Source: UBA8389 sp942493385
GTDB taxonomy: Bacteria > Bacteroidota > Bacteroidia > Bacteroidales > UBA1402
Direction of reading: 5' to 3'
Assembly: GCA_942493385.1 (NCBI GenBank)
Contig: OW818699.1
Location: 3,782,001 to 3,846,000 of the forward strand
Length of the DNA: 64,000 nt
In this document: piece by piece, positions 16,147 through 25,443 of the stretch
How positions within the stretch are numbered: position 1 is the stretch's first letter
Layout of the letters: the number at the start of each line of letters is the position of its first letter
Program-made: the position numbers and the translations under genes
Notes under the pieces: generated by a model
Seen by the model: only the letters and a program-made list of their open reading frames with translations
Database searches by the model: none
Told to the model about the DNA's origin: nothing

Positions 16147-17331
16147 ATGAATACTGCTCAACCTGAATCAATAGGCAACACCTTCAACGAATTCTTACAA
16201 AGCACCGGCTTTGCCATGCTCAGCTGGGGCGACCTGCTGATGATGACAGTCGCTTGCATCCTGCTTTATTTGGCCATCAAAAAACAATTCGAACCCTTAC
16301 TGCTTTTACCCATTGCCTTTGGCATGTTTTTAAGTAACATACCCGGAGGCGAACTGTACCATCCCAGTTTTTTTGCGGGTGGCGTAGTGCATTGGGATCA
16401 ATTTGCCCATGGTGCTGGCTTGTTCGATTATCTCTACCTGGGCGTCAAACTCCAGATATACCCTTGCCTTATATTTATAGGTGTAGGAGCCATGACCGAT
16501 TTTGGTCCCATGTTGGCCAGCCCCAAAAGCCTTCTACTTGGTGCTGCGGCTCAATTGGGTGTTTTCGTAGCATTCTTTCTGGCCGTCGGGTTTGAATTCA
16601 CTTTGCCCCAAGCTGGCTCCATCGGCATCATCGGTGGTGCCGACGGTCCTACCGCCATTTTCCTGACTTCCAAGCTGGCGCCCGAACTATTGGGCCCCAT
16701 CGCCGTTGCGGCCTATTCCTACATGGCGCTGGTACCTGTCATTCAGCCTCCCATCATGCGACTGCTCACTACAAAAAAGGAACGTGCCATCCGCATGAAA
16801 CAATTGCGCGTCGTTTCAAAAAGAGAAAAGATCTTATTCCCAGTATTCGCTACTGGATTGATATGCTTTTTGTTACCTGCCGCCACGCCCCTTTTGGGCA
16901 GTTTGCTGTTGGGCAACTTGATGCGTGAAAGCGGTGTGGTGGAAAGGCTTTCCAAGACTGTTCAGAACGAACTGATGAACATTGTCACCATATTCCTGGG
17001 TCTTACCGTTGGAGCCACTGCTACAGCCACCTCTTTTCTGAATGTCCAAACCCTGCAAATTCTGGCACTTGGTGTCCTTGCATTTGCTTGCGGTACGGCT
17101 GGTGGTGTTTTGTTGGCTAAAGTCATGAACCTTTTCAGCAAGGATAAGATCAACCCGCTCATCGGTTCGGCAGGTGTTTCTGCGGTACCTATGGCAGCAC
17201 GTGTTTCTCAGACTGTCGGCCAGGAAACGGACCCCTTCAACTTTCTACTCATGCATGCCATGGGGCCCAATGTGGCCGGAGTCATCGGTTCAGCAGTAGC
17301 GGCAGGATTGATGTTGACGATGCTGAAATAA
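16147..17331 (+). CDS. oadB: Sodium ion-translocating decarboxylase subunit beta (OadB/MmdB)
   Basis: The product is 394 aa, a normal length. It is an integral membrane protein of 9-11 helices with the family signatures GVGAMTDFGPMLASP, GIIGGADGPTAIFLTSKLAP, YSYMALVPVIQPPIM, GNLMRESGVVERLSK and MHAMGPNVAGVIGSAVAAG. The Asp in GGADGPT and conserved Ser/Tyr residues for Na+ coupling are present. Decarboxylation of a carboxybiotin drives sodium export through this subunit. It is co-transcribed with the gamma subunit. Methylmalonyl-CoA versus oxaloacetate specificity is set by the missing alpha subunit. Confidence 0.92.
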   Translation: MNTAQPESIGNTFNEFLQSTGFAMLSWGDLLMMTVACILLYLAIKKQFEPLLLLPIAFGMFLSNIPGGELYHPSFFAGGVVHWDQFAHGAGLFDYLYLGVKLQIYPCLIFIGVGAMTDFGPMLASPKSLLLGAAAQLGVFVAFFLAVGFEFTLPQAGSIGIIGGADGPTAIFLTSKLAPELLGPIAVAAYSYMALVPVIQPPIMRLLTTKKERAIRMKQLRVVSKREKILFPVFATGLICFLLPAATPLLGSLLLGNLMRESGVVERLSKTVQNELMNIVTIFLGLTVGATATATSFLNVQTLQILALGVLAFACGTAGGVLLAKVMNLFSKDKINPLIGSAGVSAVPMAARVSQTVGQETDPFNFLLMHAMGPNVAGVIGSAVAAGLMLTMLK

Positions 17332-17333
17332 CG

Positions 17334-18584
17334 TCACTCCACCACCATTTGATTTACAAATAGGCCCCAGAAGGTTTTTCTGGCGGCAGGGAAGATATCC
17401 TCGCTGGCTTCCAGAATGGCCGCATAAAAGAGGGTGCCGGCAAACCTGTTCTTGACGTTCTGAGCCTTTAAAAAATCTGTTTCGCCAGATTCCGTATTGG
17501 TAACTTGAAGGGGTTGCTCCAGCAACAATCCAGGATATAGGGGCTGCTTCCTTTTGAGACCGATCAGGTAAAAATGATTTCCGCCCTTATCCGCATTCAT
17601 TGAGCTATCGATCAATTCGTATGAAATCGTGTTGGGGTATTTTTGAGAAAATTCTAGCTCCGTTTTGATAAGTTTTGACGGAACCAAAGTGTTCAGAAAG
17701 GATTTCAAATCCTCACCTTCTGCGGACACCTTCGTAATAATGGACATCGTAAAGGGTATTTCCTGTCCTTTGGTGCTGGTCACTGCAGGAGGAATCATTG
17801 TAAACGATGCTTTCCGATTATCAAAACCTGATAGCTGCAACTCCCATTCCGGATCAATGATGACATTTAAACCGAGCGCACGGCTGGTAAACGTAATTAC
17901 TTCGCCTTCCGTATACGACCACAGTTCCGTGTTGGTGAAGGTTCTGCTGCTACTTATTACGGCGATCTTGTTCCGAACGGCTTGGCCGAAGTTCTTTTCA
18001 AAATCACTTGGACGACCAAGTAGGGCTTTTGCCCTATCCATGGCATAAATGCAGGTAGAAGGCATGCTCGCCATTTTAGCGGCATTCGCATATTGCTCCC
18101 AATAAAGTGCGGGTTCGGGAAGAGGCAACCTGTTTTTAGCGATTTTGAAGAATTCGATGGAATGGATCTGATCGTTTGCCGCGGCATAGAAATTTCCAAG
18201 AAACCAATAAGGCCGATAATCCAAAGGGGCCAATTGGGTGGCTTTCTTAAAGCATTTTTCGGCCGTTTCACGATACGTTGATTCGTTCAAGTTGAACAAA
18301 TACAACGCAATTTCACCCATCAAAAGATTGTTTTCAAGATTTGAGGCATCCAAACCGGCGTAAAAATTCATGGCTTCTTTCAAACCGGTAATAAGCGTTG
18401 TTTTGTTAACGCTGGCATCCCATTGCGGCGACCAATGATTAAAATACTTTTCGTTCTCCTTGATAAAATTAAAATGCTTGTCATTATTCTGACTTACAGG
18501 CAATTTATCAAACAAGATGTAACTAATATTTCCAAAAATAGCCGACGAAACGAAAAGGAATAATACCAAAAACGAAACCTTCAT
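17334..18584 (-). CDS. Secreted TPR-like protein of unknown function
   Basis: The product is 416 aa with a signal peptide (MKVSFLVLFLFVSSAIFGN). Residues about 75-190 contain two or three TPR-like helical repeats (YRETAEKCFKKATQLAPLDY, YWFLGNFYAAANDQIHSIEFF). The C-terminal half is beta-rich (TFTNTELWSYTEGEVITFTS and onwards) and matches no family I recognise. It is convergent with oadB with only 2 bp between stop codons. Location is probably periplasm or outer membrane. Confidence 0.65.
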   Translation of the reverse strand: MKVSFLVLFLFVSSAIFGNISYILFDKLPVSQNNDKHFNFIKENEKYFNHWSPQWDASVNKTTLITGLKEAMNFYAGLDASNLENNLLMGEIALYLFNLNESTYRETAEKCFKKATQLAPLDYRPYWFLGNFYAAANDQIHSIEFFKIAKNRLPLPEPALYWEQYANAAKMASMPSTCIYAMDRAKALLGRPSDFEKNFGQAVRNKIAVISSSRTFTNTELWSYTEGEVITFTSRALGLNVIIDPEWELQLSGFDNRKASFTMIPPAVTSTKGQEIPFTMSIITKVSAEGEDLKSFLNTLVPSKLIKTELEFSQKYPNTISYELIDSSMNADKGGNHFYLIGLKRKQPLYPGLLLEQPLQVTNTESGETDFLKAQNVKNRFAGTLFYAAILEASEDIFPAARKTFWGLFVNQMVVE

Positions 18585-18605
18585 ACCTACAAGTCCAATG
18601 ATTCA

Positions 18606-18613
18606 CAAATATA
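18606..18613 (-). promoter_or_regulatory. Promoter -7 box (TATATTTG) for the 17334-18584 gene
   Basis: CAAATATA on the plus strand, 22 nt upstream of the start at 18584, reads TATATTTG on the minus strand. No clear -33 element. Confidence 0.35.
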
Positions 18614-18719
18614 ATATTAAAATTACTATTATGTATGCTTCTAGCTACTCTTTATTTACCTCGAAAACGATTTAACAGTTTTTGAATCGAAATTGATAGT
18701 AACGACTTCTAAATAACAG

Positions 18720-18727
18720 TAACTTTG
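18720..18727 (+). promoter_or_regulatory. Promoter -7 box (TAACTTTG) for the GH10 gene
   Basis: TAACTTTG matches TAnnTTTG, 20 nt before the start at 18748. A TTG at 18693-18695 is 24 nt upstream, slightly too far. Confidence 0.4.
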
Positions 18728-18747
18728 ACCTACTTTGATCCTATTAA

Positions 18748-21669
18748 ATGAGAACTACTACCAACCTGCGGCTTGCAACGATAGCCATTGCACTAACTTT
18801 CGCTTTCAATCTTTCAGCACAAACCACCTGGTACGACGCTGCTCAATCCAGAATAGACACCCTGCGTAAAGGCACCTTCGCAGTCAAAATACTAAACAAA
18901 CTGGGAAACCCAGTAACGGACAGTGTAAAAATTGTCCACAAGAAGCACGACTTCGCCTGGGGCTACGCCATCGACCTGTATCCACCCTCCACGCCAGGCA
19001 CCACCTCAAAAAGCTCCACAACAAATGCCATCACCTCCTTATATGGCGACCATGTCGTCTACCAGTCCGAACGCTGGGGCAAATACCTTTGCTACAGTTT
19101 ACCAACCGAGGCAGGCAAGACGTACAATTTGACCCTCAAGTTTGCCGAATTGTACTTCGGCACCGCTGATTCCCGCCTGTTCGATGTTTACCTTAACGGC
19201 GAGTTGATCTTGAAAAAATGCGACAAGTACCAGCTGGCTAAAGGCAAATTCGTTGCCTTCGACACCACCTACTCCTTCACGGCAACCAGCAGCAAGGCCA
19301 AAGTGGAATTTATGGCCACCAAAGACAACCTTTCCATCAATGGGTTGATATTAGCCGAAAGCACTGGCGGCAGCCTACTCCGCTTGAATTGCGGTGGCTC
19401 CACCATTAACATCAAGGGAAGAGTCTACTACGCCGACGACACCTACATCGACAACAGCTCTGCCGCATCCTTGCCAACATCGGACGATTGGAGCAAGGCC
19501 GTCATGCTCAAATATTGCAATTACGGGGTCTGCGGCAACCAGTTCAAGTGGAGTGGCATGGAAGCCAACAAAGGCAACCTCACCTACAGCAACTTCGAAT
19601 ATACCAACAACTGGTTTAAATCCGTAGGTTGGGATATGCGTGCCCACACCCTGCTGTGGGGCGGCACCAGCGCAACCGACTACCATGCCATCCCCAAGTG
19701 GGTCATGGATTTAAGCACCACGCCCAAAGCCATGTACGAGGCTTGCAAGTCTCGAGTTATTCGCGAAGTGACCCGCTACAAAGGCATTGTCAAGGAATAC
19801 GACGTCATCAATGAACCCACCCATGCCAAATACTTGCAGTCCGTCGTAGGCGACTCCATCAATTGGAACTGCTTCAAATGGGCTCACGAAGCCGACCCGG
19901 ACGCTCGCCTCTTCGTCAACGACTACAACATCATCGAATGGCAAGACCAGACCAACAATTTTATCACCTTGGTCCAGAAGATGCTTGACAACGGCGCCCC
20001 CATCACCGGCATCGGCTCCCAGTGTCACATCGGTTCGAGCGTTGACCTGACCAACTTCAAGACCCGCTTCGACCAACTCGGTCAATTCGGCCTTCCGGTC
20101 AAAGTAACCGAATTTGACATGGGCGCCAAATCGATCACCGAAGCACAGTACGCGGTCGAAATGGGCAAGATGATGCGTCTTTGCTTTTCCCATCCGGCCA
20201 TCGAAGGTTTCGTTTTCTGGGGCTTGACCGAACCCACCTGGGTACCAGCTTCCATCGCCAATGTGATACGAGAAGATAAAACCACCAAGATCGCTGCCGA
20301 CACCGTCTACAAGCTTATTCATGAGGAATGGACCACCAAAGTCGCCGGGCTCTCCGACGCCAATGGCAAACGCGTTTTGAAAGGCTATTTCGGCGATTAC
20401 GACGTGTTGGCCAAAGTAGATGGCGTGTGGGAAAAATTCAACATCACGTTCAAAAAAGGCGAAAACGGCAAATTGTTCGAACTGACTCAAGGCAGTGGCA
20501 GCGTGCCCTCACCCAAGCTGTTGGGCGTCAAGGTGGTCGCTCCCAATCAAATACAGCTCACCTTCGACAAGAAAATGGCGAATCCAGCCGCCCAAGTGAA
20601 ATCGTTCAAGCTGTTCGACCAAAAAATGAACTACCTCACCGCGGCAAGTCTCAAAGTCGACGATTCCACCCGAATCATCCTAAGTACCAATGCCCCGGTG
20701 AGCGACAAAGCCTATGCTCCGGTTTCGTACGCCCCAGGCTTGATGACTTCTGCCGATGGAGGCAAATTGGAAGCGTTCGGCCCAGAAATCGATGCGAACG
20801 TCAAACCGACCTACGTTTCGGCCAAAACCAACACCGACGGCAAAAAAGTCCAAGTCAACTTCGACAACAAGTTGATTGACAGCACCGTCGTCTTCTCCAA
20901 CTACGTGGTTCGAGTCAATGGCCAAGTGGACACGGTCACCGCCGCAGTGATCGGTGCGACCAAAGACTACTTGACACTGACGTTGAAAGATCAAATCGAT
21001 CGGAAAACAGACGTCGTCACAGTGGATTACATACCAGGCGCTTTGAGGCGTGCCGACAAACTGTATGTCACCTCCTTCGCCTACAACACCGTCACCAATG
21101 CTGTTGCCGCACCTCTGATAACCAATTCGACCACCACGGCCGACGGGACCAACATCTACCTCATCTTCGACCAAGTCATCAACAATCCGGCCGGTGAAGA
21201 AGGCAGCTTTACCATCACTTCAAAGATTGGCAGCAAACTGCAAGCCTCCAAGGCCGACCTGTATCCGGCCAACACCAAGATCATCCGACTGACCCTTACC
21301 GGCCCCGTCATCAAAGGAGACTCGATCACAGTGGTTTACACACCAGGCAACGTCCGATCTTCCGTTGGAATTTTTGCCGAGACCTTCACCGCCAAAGTGA
21401 CCAATGTAAGCACGACGGATGTGGTTGCACCAGCTGCCGATGCGCTGAACATCTATCCATTGCCCTTCAAAGATCGCATCAATCTGGACAACGTCGGCGA
21501 ATTCGACGCAGTGACCGTGGTGGATCTATTAGGCAGAACCAGGCTGATGCAAAGGCTCAACGGTTCAGCAAATGCAAGTATTCGGACGGAGCAATTGGGG
21601 CAAGGTGTCTACCTGCTGATTTTTAGCAATGGACCGAACAAAACATGCAGGATGGCAATTAAAGAATAA
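18748..21669 (+). CDS. T9SS-secreted GH10 endo-beta-1,4-xylanase with inserted malectin-like domain and Ig-like repeats
   Basis: The product is 973 aa with signal peptide MRTTTNLRLATIAIALTFAF. The GH10 fold starts at about 30 (RKGTFAVKILNK, FAWGYAID) and is interrupted at about 85-240 by a malectin-like insert (VVYQSERWGKYL, YNLTLKFAELYFG, FDVYLNGE, then LLRLNCGG). It resumes at NQFKWSGMEANKG, AHTLLWGG and VINEP with acid/base Glu356, and VKVTEFDMGA with nucleophile Glu455, then FWGLTEPTW. Both catalytic residues are intact and about 100 apart, as usual. Three tandem Ig-like (SbsA/BIG type) repeats of about 95 residues follow (about 580-880). A type A T9SS sorting domain (LNIYPLPFKDRI) ends the protein. 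It lies 35 bp upstream of the TonB receptor operon on the same strand. Confidence 0.88.
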   Translation: MRTTTNLRLATIAIALTFAFNLSAQTTWYDAAQSRIDTLRKGTFAVKILNKLGNPVTDSVKIVHKKHDFAWGYAIDLYPPSTPGTTSKSSTTNAITSLYGDHVVYQSERWGKYLCYSLPTEAGKTYNLTLKFAELYFGTADSRLFDVYLNGELILKKCDKYQLAKGKFVAFDTTYSFTATSSKAKVEFMATKDNLSINGLILAESTGGSLLRLNCGGSTINIKGRVYYADDTYIDNSSAASLPTSDDWSKAVMLKYCNYGVCGNQFKWSGMEANKGNLTYSNFEYTNNWFKSVGWDMRAHTLLWGGTSATDYHAIPKWVMDLSTTPKAMYEACKSRVIREVTRYKGIVKEYDVINEPTHAKYLQSVVGDSINWNCFKWAHEADPDARLFVNDYNIIEWQDQTNNFITLVQKMLDNGAPITGIGSQCHIGSSVDLTNFKTRFDQLGQFGLPVKVTEFDMGAKSITEAQYAVEMGKMMRLCFSHPAIEGFVFWGLTEPTWVPASIANVIREDKTTKIAADTVYKLIHEEWTTKVAGLSDANGKRVLKGYFGDYDVLAKVDGVWEKFNITFKKGENGKLFELTQGSGSVPSPKLLGVKVVAPNQIQLTFDKKMANPAAQVKSFKLFDQKMNYLTAASLKVDDSTRIILSTNAPVSDKAYAPVSYAPGLMTSADGGKLEAFGPEIDANVKPTYVSAKTNTDGKKVQVNFDNKLIDSTVVFSNYVVRVNGQVDTVTAAVIGATKDYLTLTLKDQIDRKTDVVTVDYIPGALRRADKLYVTSFAYNTVTNAVAAPLITNSTTTADGTNIYLIFDQVINNPAGEEGSFTITSKIGSKLQASKADLYPANTKIIRLTLTGPVIKGDSITVVYTPGNVRSSVGIFAETFTAKVTNVSTTDVVAPAADALNIYPLPFKDRINLDNVGEFDAVTVVDLLGRTRLMQRLNGSANASIRTEQLGQGVYLLIFSNGPNKTCRMAIKE

Positions 21670-21704
21670 TCGTTACCTTTATCGGCCGTTTTAATCTGAC
21701 AGTC

Positions 21705-24299
21705 GTGAAAATCAAGTTTCTGGTTCTGTTCATATTCTTTGCTTTTTCTCACACAATTCCTGCACAACAGACCGGATTGGTTGCATTTGATGTTTTGGCC
21801 TCCAAGCTGGAAAGCACCCATCATGTGAAAATTTATTACAAGTCCGCTTGGTTTGAAGGCAAGTTGTTCAAGGAAACCATGGCTGAAATGTCCCTGGAAA
21901 ATGCTTTGGCAATCATAAAGCGGAGCGTACACCTTGAATGCATTCAGATGCAAGAGGACAGCTACGTTTTCGTACCCGAGGAAGTCCGGAACTATTCCAA
22001 CAACACCAACAGCAACGGCGTACTTCTTATCGGCGAAGGCAGCAACCTGGAAAAAGGAGCGAACGCCACCGTCAGCGGCAAAATCTCCGACGTTTACACC
22101 GGCAAGCCCTTGAAAGGAGCCACCATCAGCATTGATGCCCTTACGATGACTGCGACCACCGACAAGGATGGAAACTATAAAATCATGGTGCCGGTGGGGG
22201 AATACGAGCTAGCCATCAATCAAACCGGTTTTGGCGAGGACATCCGCCGAATCAGCGTCTTCGGCAACGGCATCGTCGATTTTGAAATCGCCAAAAGAAC
22301 CATACGGCTCAAGGAAGTGGTGGTCAACAACGAGGCTGCCGACCAGAATGTGGTCAGTTCGCAGATGAGTTCCATCCGATTGAACGCCAAAGCCATCAAG
22401 GAATTGCCTTTGTTTCTGGGCGAGAAAGACGTCTTGAAAAGCCTCAAGTTGCTTACCGGAGTGCAATCCACCGGCGAATTCGGCACCGGATTTTTTGTCC
22501 GCGGCGGAAGCCAAGACCAAAATCTGATCTTGATTGAGGACGTGCCCCTGTTCAATTCGGCACATGCCTTCGGACTGATTTCGGCACTGAATTCAGACGG
22601 GATCAACAACGTGACCCTTTTGAAAAGCGGCATTCCGGCCAAGTACGGCGAACGCGCCTCCTCGGTGATGGACATCCGCATGGGGAGCAACCCGGACAGG
22701 ACTTCCATCAAAGGTGGCATCGGCCTGATGGACACGCGGTTGAATTTTGAAACACCTCTGTTCAACAAGAAAGTCAACCTGCTCATCGGTGCCCGTACTT
22801 CCTATTCCAACTGGCTTCTCCATCAAATGCCCGAAGCAGACCTTAAGAACAGTTCGGTCAACTTTTACGACCTCAACGCTTTGCTGAGCATCAAGTTCAA
22901 TCCAAAAAACAAGCTGGTGCTGTTTGGTTATTTGAGCGATGACAAATACAGCCTGAGCAACGAAAACAAGTTCCACTACGAGAATTTGCTGGGTTCCGTT
23001 CAGTACCTGCACCAGTTTTCAGAGAAACTCAACGCCACCTGGATGGCCGGTCTGAGCCGCTACAAAAACGACATGAGCGAATCGGACTCGTTGTTGCCTG
23101 CCGAAGCCTTCAAGGTTTCCTCTGCCATTCATTATTACAATACCAAGCTGGATATCAACTGGTTGCAATCCGCTGCCCATACGTTTAATTTCGGACTGAA
23201 CGCTGTTCGATACACCATTCAGCCTGGCGTTCAGGAACCGCTCGGTCTGCTTTCGGAAGTGATTTATAAAAAAGTGGGTGCGGAGAATGGCCTCGAAATG
23301 TCAGCCTACGTGAGCGATAAAATCAATTTCTCCTCCCCATTCAGTGCCGAAGTCGGACTACGATTCAGCCGATACGCCAATCTGGGCGTCACCACCGATT
23401 GGACGTCGAGCCTGGAACCAAGGCTTTCCATGCGCTACTCGCTGGACGATTTCAGCTCCGTAAAGCTCAACTACAACCGAATCAGCCAGTTCATCAACCT
23501 GATTTCCAACACCACCGTGATGTCGCCCACCGATGTCTACAAATTGAGCAGCCCCCAAACAAAACCGGTGATTTGCGACCAAGTGGCGCTGGGATACTTC
23601 CGAAACTTCAACCAAAATGCGCTGGAGGCTTCGGCCGAGATTTATTACAAAAAACTGCAGAACATCCTGGAATACAGGGACGGAGCAGAACTTTTAATGA
23701 ACAACGACCTGGAATCCGACCTGCTGAATGCTTCCGGATACAACTACGGGGTGGAGCTCTCCATCAAAAAGAATACCGGCAAGCTCACCGGATGGGCCAA
23801 CTACACCTATTCCCGTTCGTTGCGGCACACCAACAGCGCAGTGAAGGCCGACCAGATCAACGGCAACCGCATCTTCGCATCCGGCAGCGACCAACCTCAC
23901 AACATCGTGCTGGTGGGCAATTACCACCTCACCCGGCGTTGGATGTTTTCGGGCACCTTCAACTACAGCACCGGCCGCCCAGTCACCCTGCCCGAACTGA
24001 AGTACGAATACAACGGCAAGCAATACATTTATTATTCCGACCGAAACAAATACCGCTTGCCAAACTACCACCGCCTGGACATCGCGTTCACCCACGACGA
24101 GAACCTGAAGCTGAAACGATCGTGGAAGGGTAGCTGGACCATTGCCATCCTGAACCTGTACGCACAGAAAAACCCTTATTCGGTTTTCTACAAGTCCACC
24201 GCAGGCCTCGAAAGTTACTTCAAGAGCTCCATCAACTTGTACAAAATGTACATCATTGAGAAACCGATACCCACCATCACTTACAATTTCACCTTCTAA
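21705..24299 (+). CDS. TonB-dependent outer-membrane receptor with STN and CarboxypepD_reg-like domains
   Basis: The product is 864 aa with a signal peptide (MKIKFLVLFIFFAFSHTIPA, Gln at 21). An STN-like signal-transduction domain (about 25-90, GLVAFDVLASKLESTHHVKI) is followed by a carboxypeptidase-regulatory Ig domain (about 115-195, TGKPLKGATISIDALTMTAT). The plug domain (about 215-330) includes FFVRGGSQDQNLILIEDVPL. The beta-barrel follows and ends in the terminal Phe typical of outer-membrane proteins (TITYNFTF). No FecR or ECF sigma gene, the usual partners of STN domains, is adjacent. The stop overlaps the next start (TAATG). No SusD gene follows; a DUF4249 lipoprotein takes its place. 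Confidence 0.88.
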   Translation: MKIKFLVLFIFFAFSHTIPAQQTGLVAFDVLASKLESTHHVKIYYKSAWFEGKLFKETMAEMSLENALAIIKRSVHLECIQMQEDSYVFVPEEVRNYSNNTNSNGVLLIGEGSNLEKGANATVSGKISDVYTGKPLKGATISIDALTMTATTDKDGNYKIMVPVGEYELAINQTGFGEDIRRISVFGNGIVDFEIAKRTIRLKEVVVNNEAADQNVVSSQMSSIRLNAKAIKELPLFLGEKDVLKSLKLLTGVQSTGEFGTGFFVRGGSQDQNLILIEDVPLFNSAHAFGLISALNSDGINNVTLLKSGIPAKYGERASSVMDIRMGSNPDRTSIKGGIGLMDTRLNFETPLFNKKVNLLIGARTSYSNWLLHQMPEADLKNSSVNFYDLNALLSIKFNPKNKLVLFGYLSDDKYSLSNENKFHYENLLGSVQYLHQFSEKLNATWMAGLSRYKNDMSESDSLLPAEAFKVSSAIHYYNTKLDINWLQSAAHTFNFGLNAVRYTIQPGVQEPLGLLSEVIYKKVGAENGLEMSAYVSDKINFSSPFSAEVGLRFSRYANLGVTTDWTSSLEPRLSMRYSLDDFSSVKLNYNRISQFINLISNTTVMSPTDVYKLSSPQTKPVICDQVALGYFRNFNQNALEASAEIYYKKLQNILEYRDGAELLMNNDLESDLLNASGYNYGVELSIKKNTGKLTGWANYTYSRSLRHTNSAVKADQINGNRIFASGSDQPHNIVLVGNYHLTRRWMFSGTFNYSTGRPVTLPELKYEYNGKQYIYYSDRNKYRLPNYHRLDIAFTHDENLKLKRSWKGSWTIAILNLYAQKNPYSVFYKSTAGLESYFKSSINLYKMYIIEKPIPTITYNFTF

Positions 24300-25435
24300 T
24301 GAAGCAACTGCTACACCATATTATCCTGATACTCCTGATAGGGCTGCCCCTAGTCGGTTGTACGGAAATATACGTCCCTAAAGTCGACCCGAAACAAGAT
24401 GCCTTGGTGGTTGAAGGCCTCATCACCGACGGCGAGGGCCCATTCTGCATTACCCTGACCAAAGCAATTCCTTACAACTCTGAATCGACCCAAAGAATGG
24501 CCTTCGTTTGGGACGCCGTCCTCCGTGTGACCGACAGCGAAGGGCAAACTTTTGATCTCACCAACCTGGCCAACGGCAGCTACTGCCTGCCCGATTCCTT
24601 CAGAGCCATAACCGGCCGCTCCTACGTGCTGCACATTGCCACCAGCGACGGCGAAGTCTACGAATCGGATCCGCAGAAGTTAATGCCTTCGGAAACCATC
24701 GACACACTTTTTACCATCTCCGCCACCAAAGACTACCTCAACAGCTACAACCAACTTAAATCTGCCAGCGGCTATGACATCCGGGTAAACCTGTTTAAAA
24801 ATGCAACCGCCGACAATCCCAAGCCCCTTTGTCGCTTCGAATCCAGAGTCGTGATACAATTTCAATATACCCAAGAATTATTCGACCCCAACAATCCGGC
24901 AGGCGAACCTTGGTACTGGTTTATTTTTGGCTGGAACACGTTCAATATGAACGAAACGGCCAACATTACCGACGAACGCACCAAGACTTCCTCGGCAGAA
25001 ATCAAGGACCATCTGCTCTGCTTCATGCCAAGTGATCCGAACATCTTCGGCATCAACACGACTCCGACTATGACTTCCCTCAAGTATTATCGTTACAAAC
25101 AATTCACCATCAACGAAGATACCTACCAGTTTTATAAGGAAGCCAACAAACAGCTTTCGGCCACTGGCAAAATGTTCGACCCCATTACCTCCCAACTCAA
25201 TGGAAACATTCACTGCACCAGCAATCCCAACAAATTAGCACTGGGTCTGTTCGAGGTTTCCTCCGTGAGACAAGCAGCCTACATCATCCGGAGAAATGTC
25301 TACCAGGTACCCTATACCGACTTAATTCCAACAAATGGGGGCGGTTATTATAAAGTTTACAAAGATGGCCGCAAAACGGACGATCCAGAATTTGTAGTAG
25401 TCCCCTTCCCCAGCTGGTGGACTCACGCGAAATAA
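24299..25435 (+). CDS. DUF4249 outer-membrane lipoprotein
   Basis: The product is 378 aa. The signal peptide ends in a lipobox (LPLVGC, Cys21). The start of the mature protein (DALVVEGLITDGEGPFCITLTKA) is the DUF4249 signature, and the rest is beta-rich with a conserved FEVSS and VYQVPY end. DUF4249 proteins are almost always encoded next to TonB receptors with CarboxypepD_reg domains, and likely sit on the receptor as accessory lipoproteins. Here the start codon overlaps the receptor stop codon by one base. Ligand unknown. Confidence 0.85.
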   Translation: MKQLLHHIILILLIGLPLVGCTEIYVPKVDPKQDALVVEGLITDGEGPFCITLTKAIPYNSESTQRMAFVWDAVLRVTDSEGQTFDLTNLANGSYCLPDSFRAITGRSYVLHIATSDGEVYESDPQKLMPSETIDTLFTISATKDYLNSYNQLKSASGYDIRVNLFKNATADNPKPLCRFESRVVIQFQYTQELFDPNNPAGEPWYWFIFGWNTFNMNETANITDERTKTSSAEIKDHLLCFMPSDPNIFGINTTPTMTSLKYYRYKQFTINEDTYQFYKEANKQLSATGKMFDPITSQLNGNIHCTSNPNKLALGLFEVSSVRQAAYIIRRNVYQVPYTDLIPTNGGGYYKVYKDGRKTDDPEFVVVPFPSWWTHAK

Positions 25436-25443
25436 TTTGAACG

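Noticed and set aside
19711..20490. 259-codon open frame antisense to the GH10 domain
   Set aside because: The sense frame contains intact GH10 catalytic motifs across the same stretch; the antisense product is Val/Phe/Gly-rich without a fold signature.
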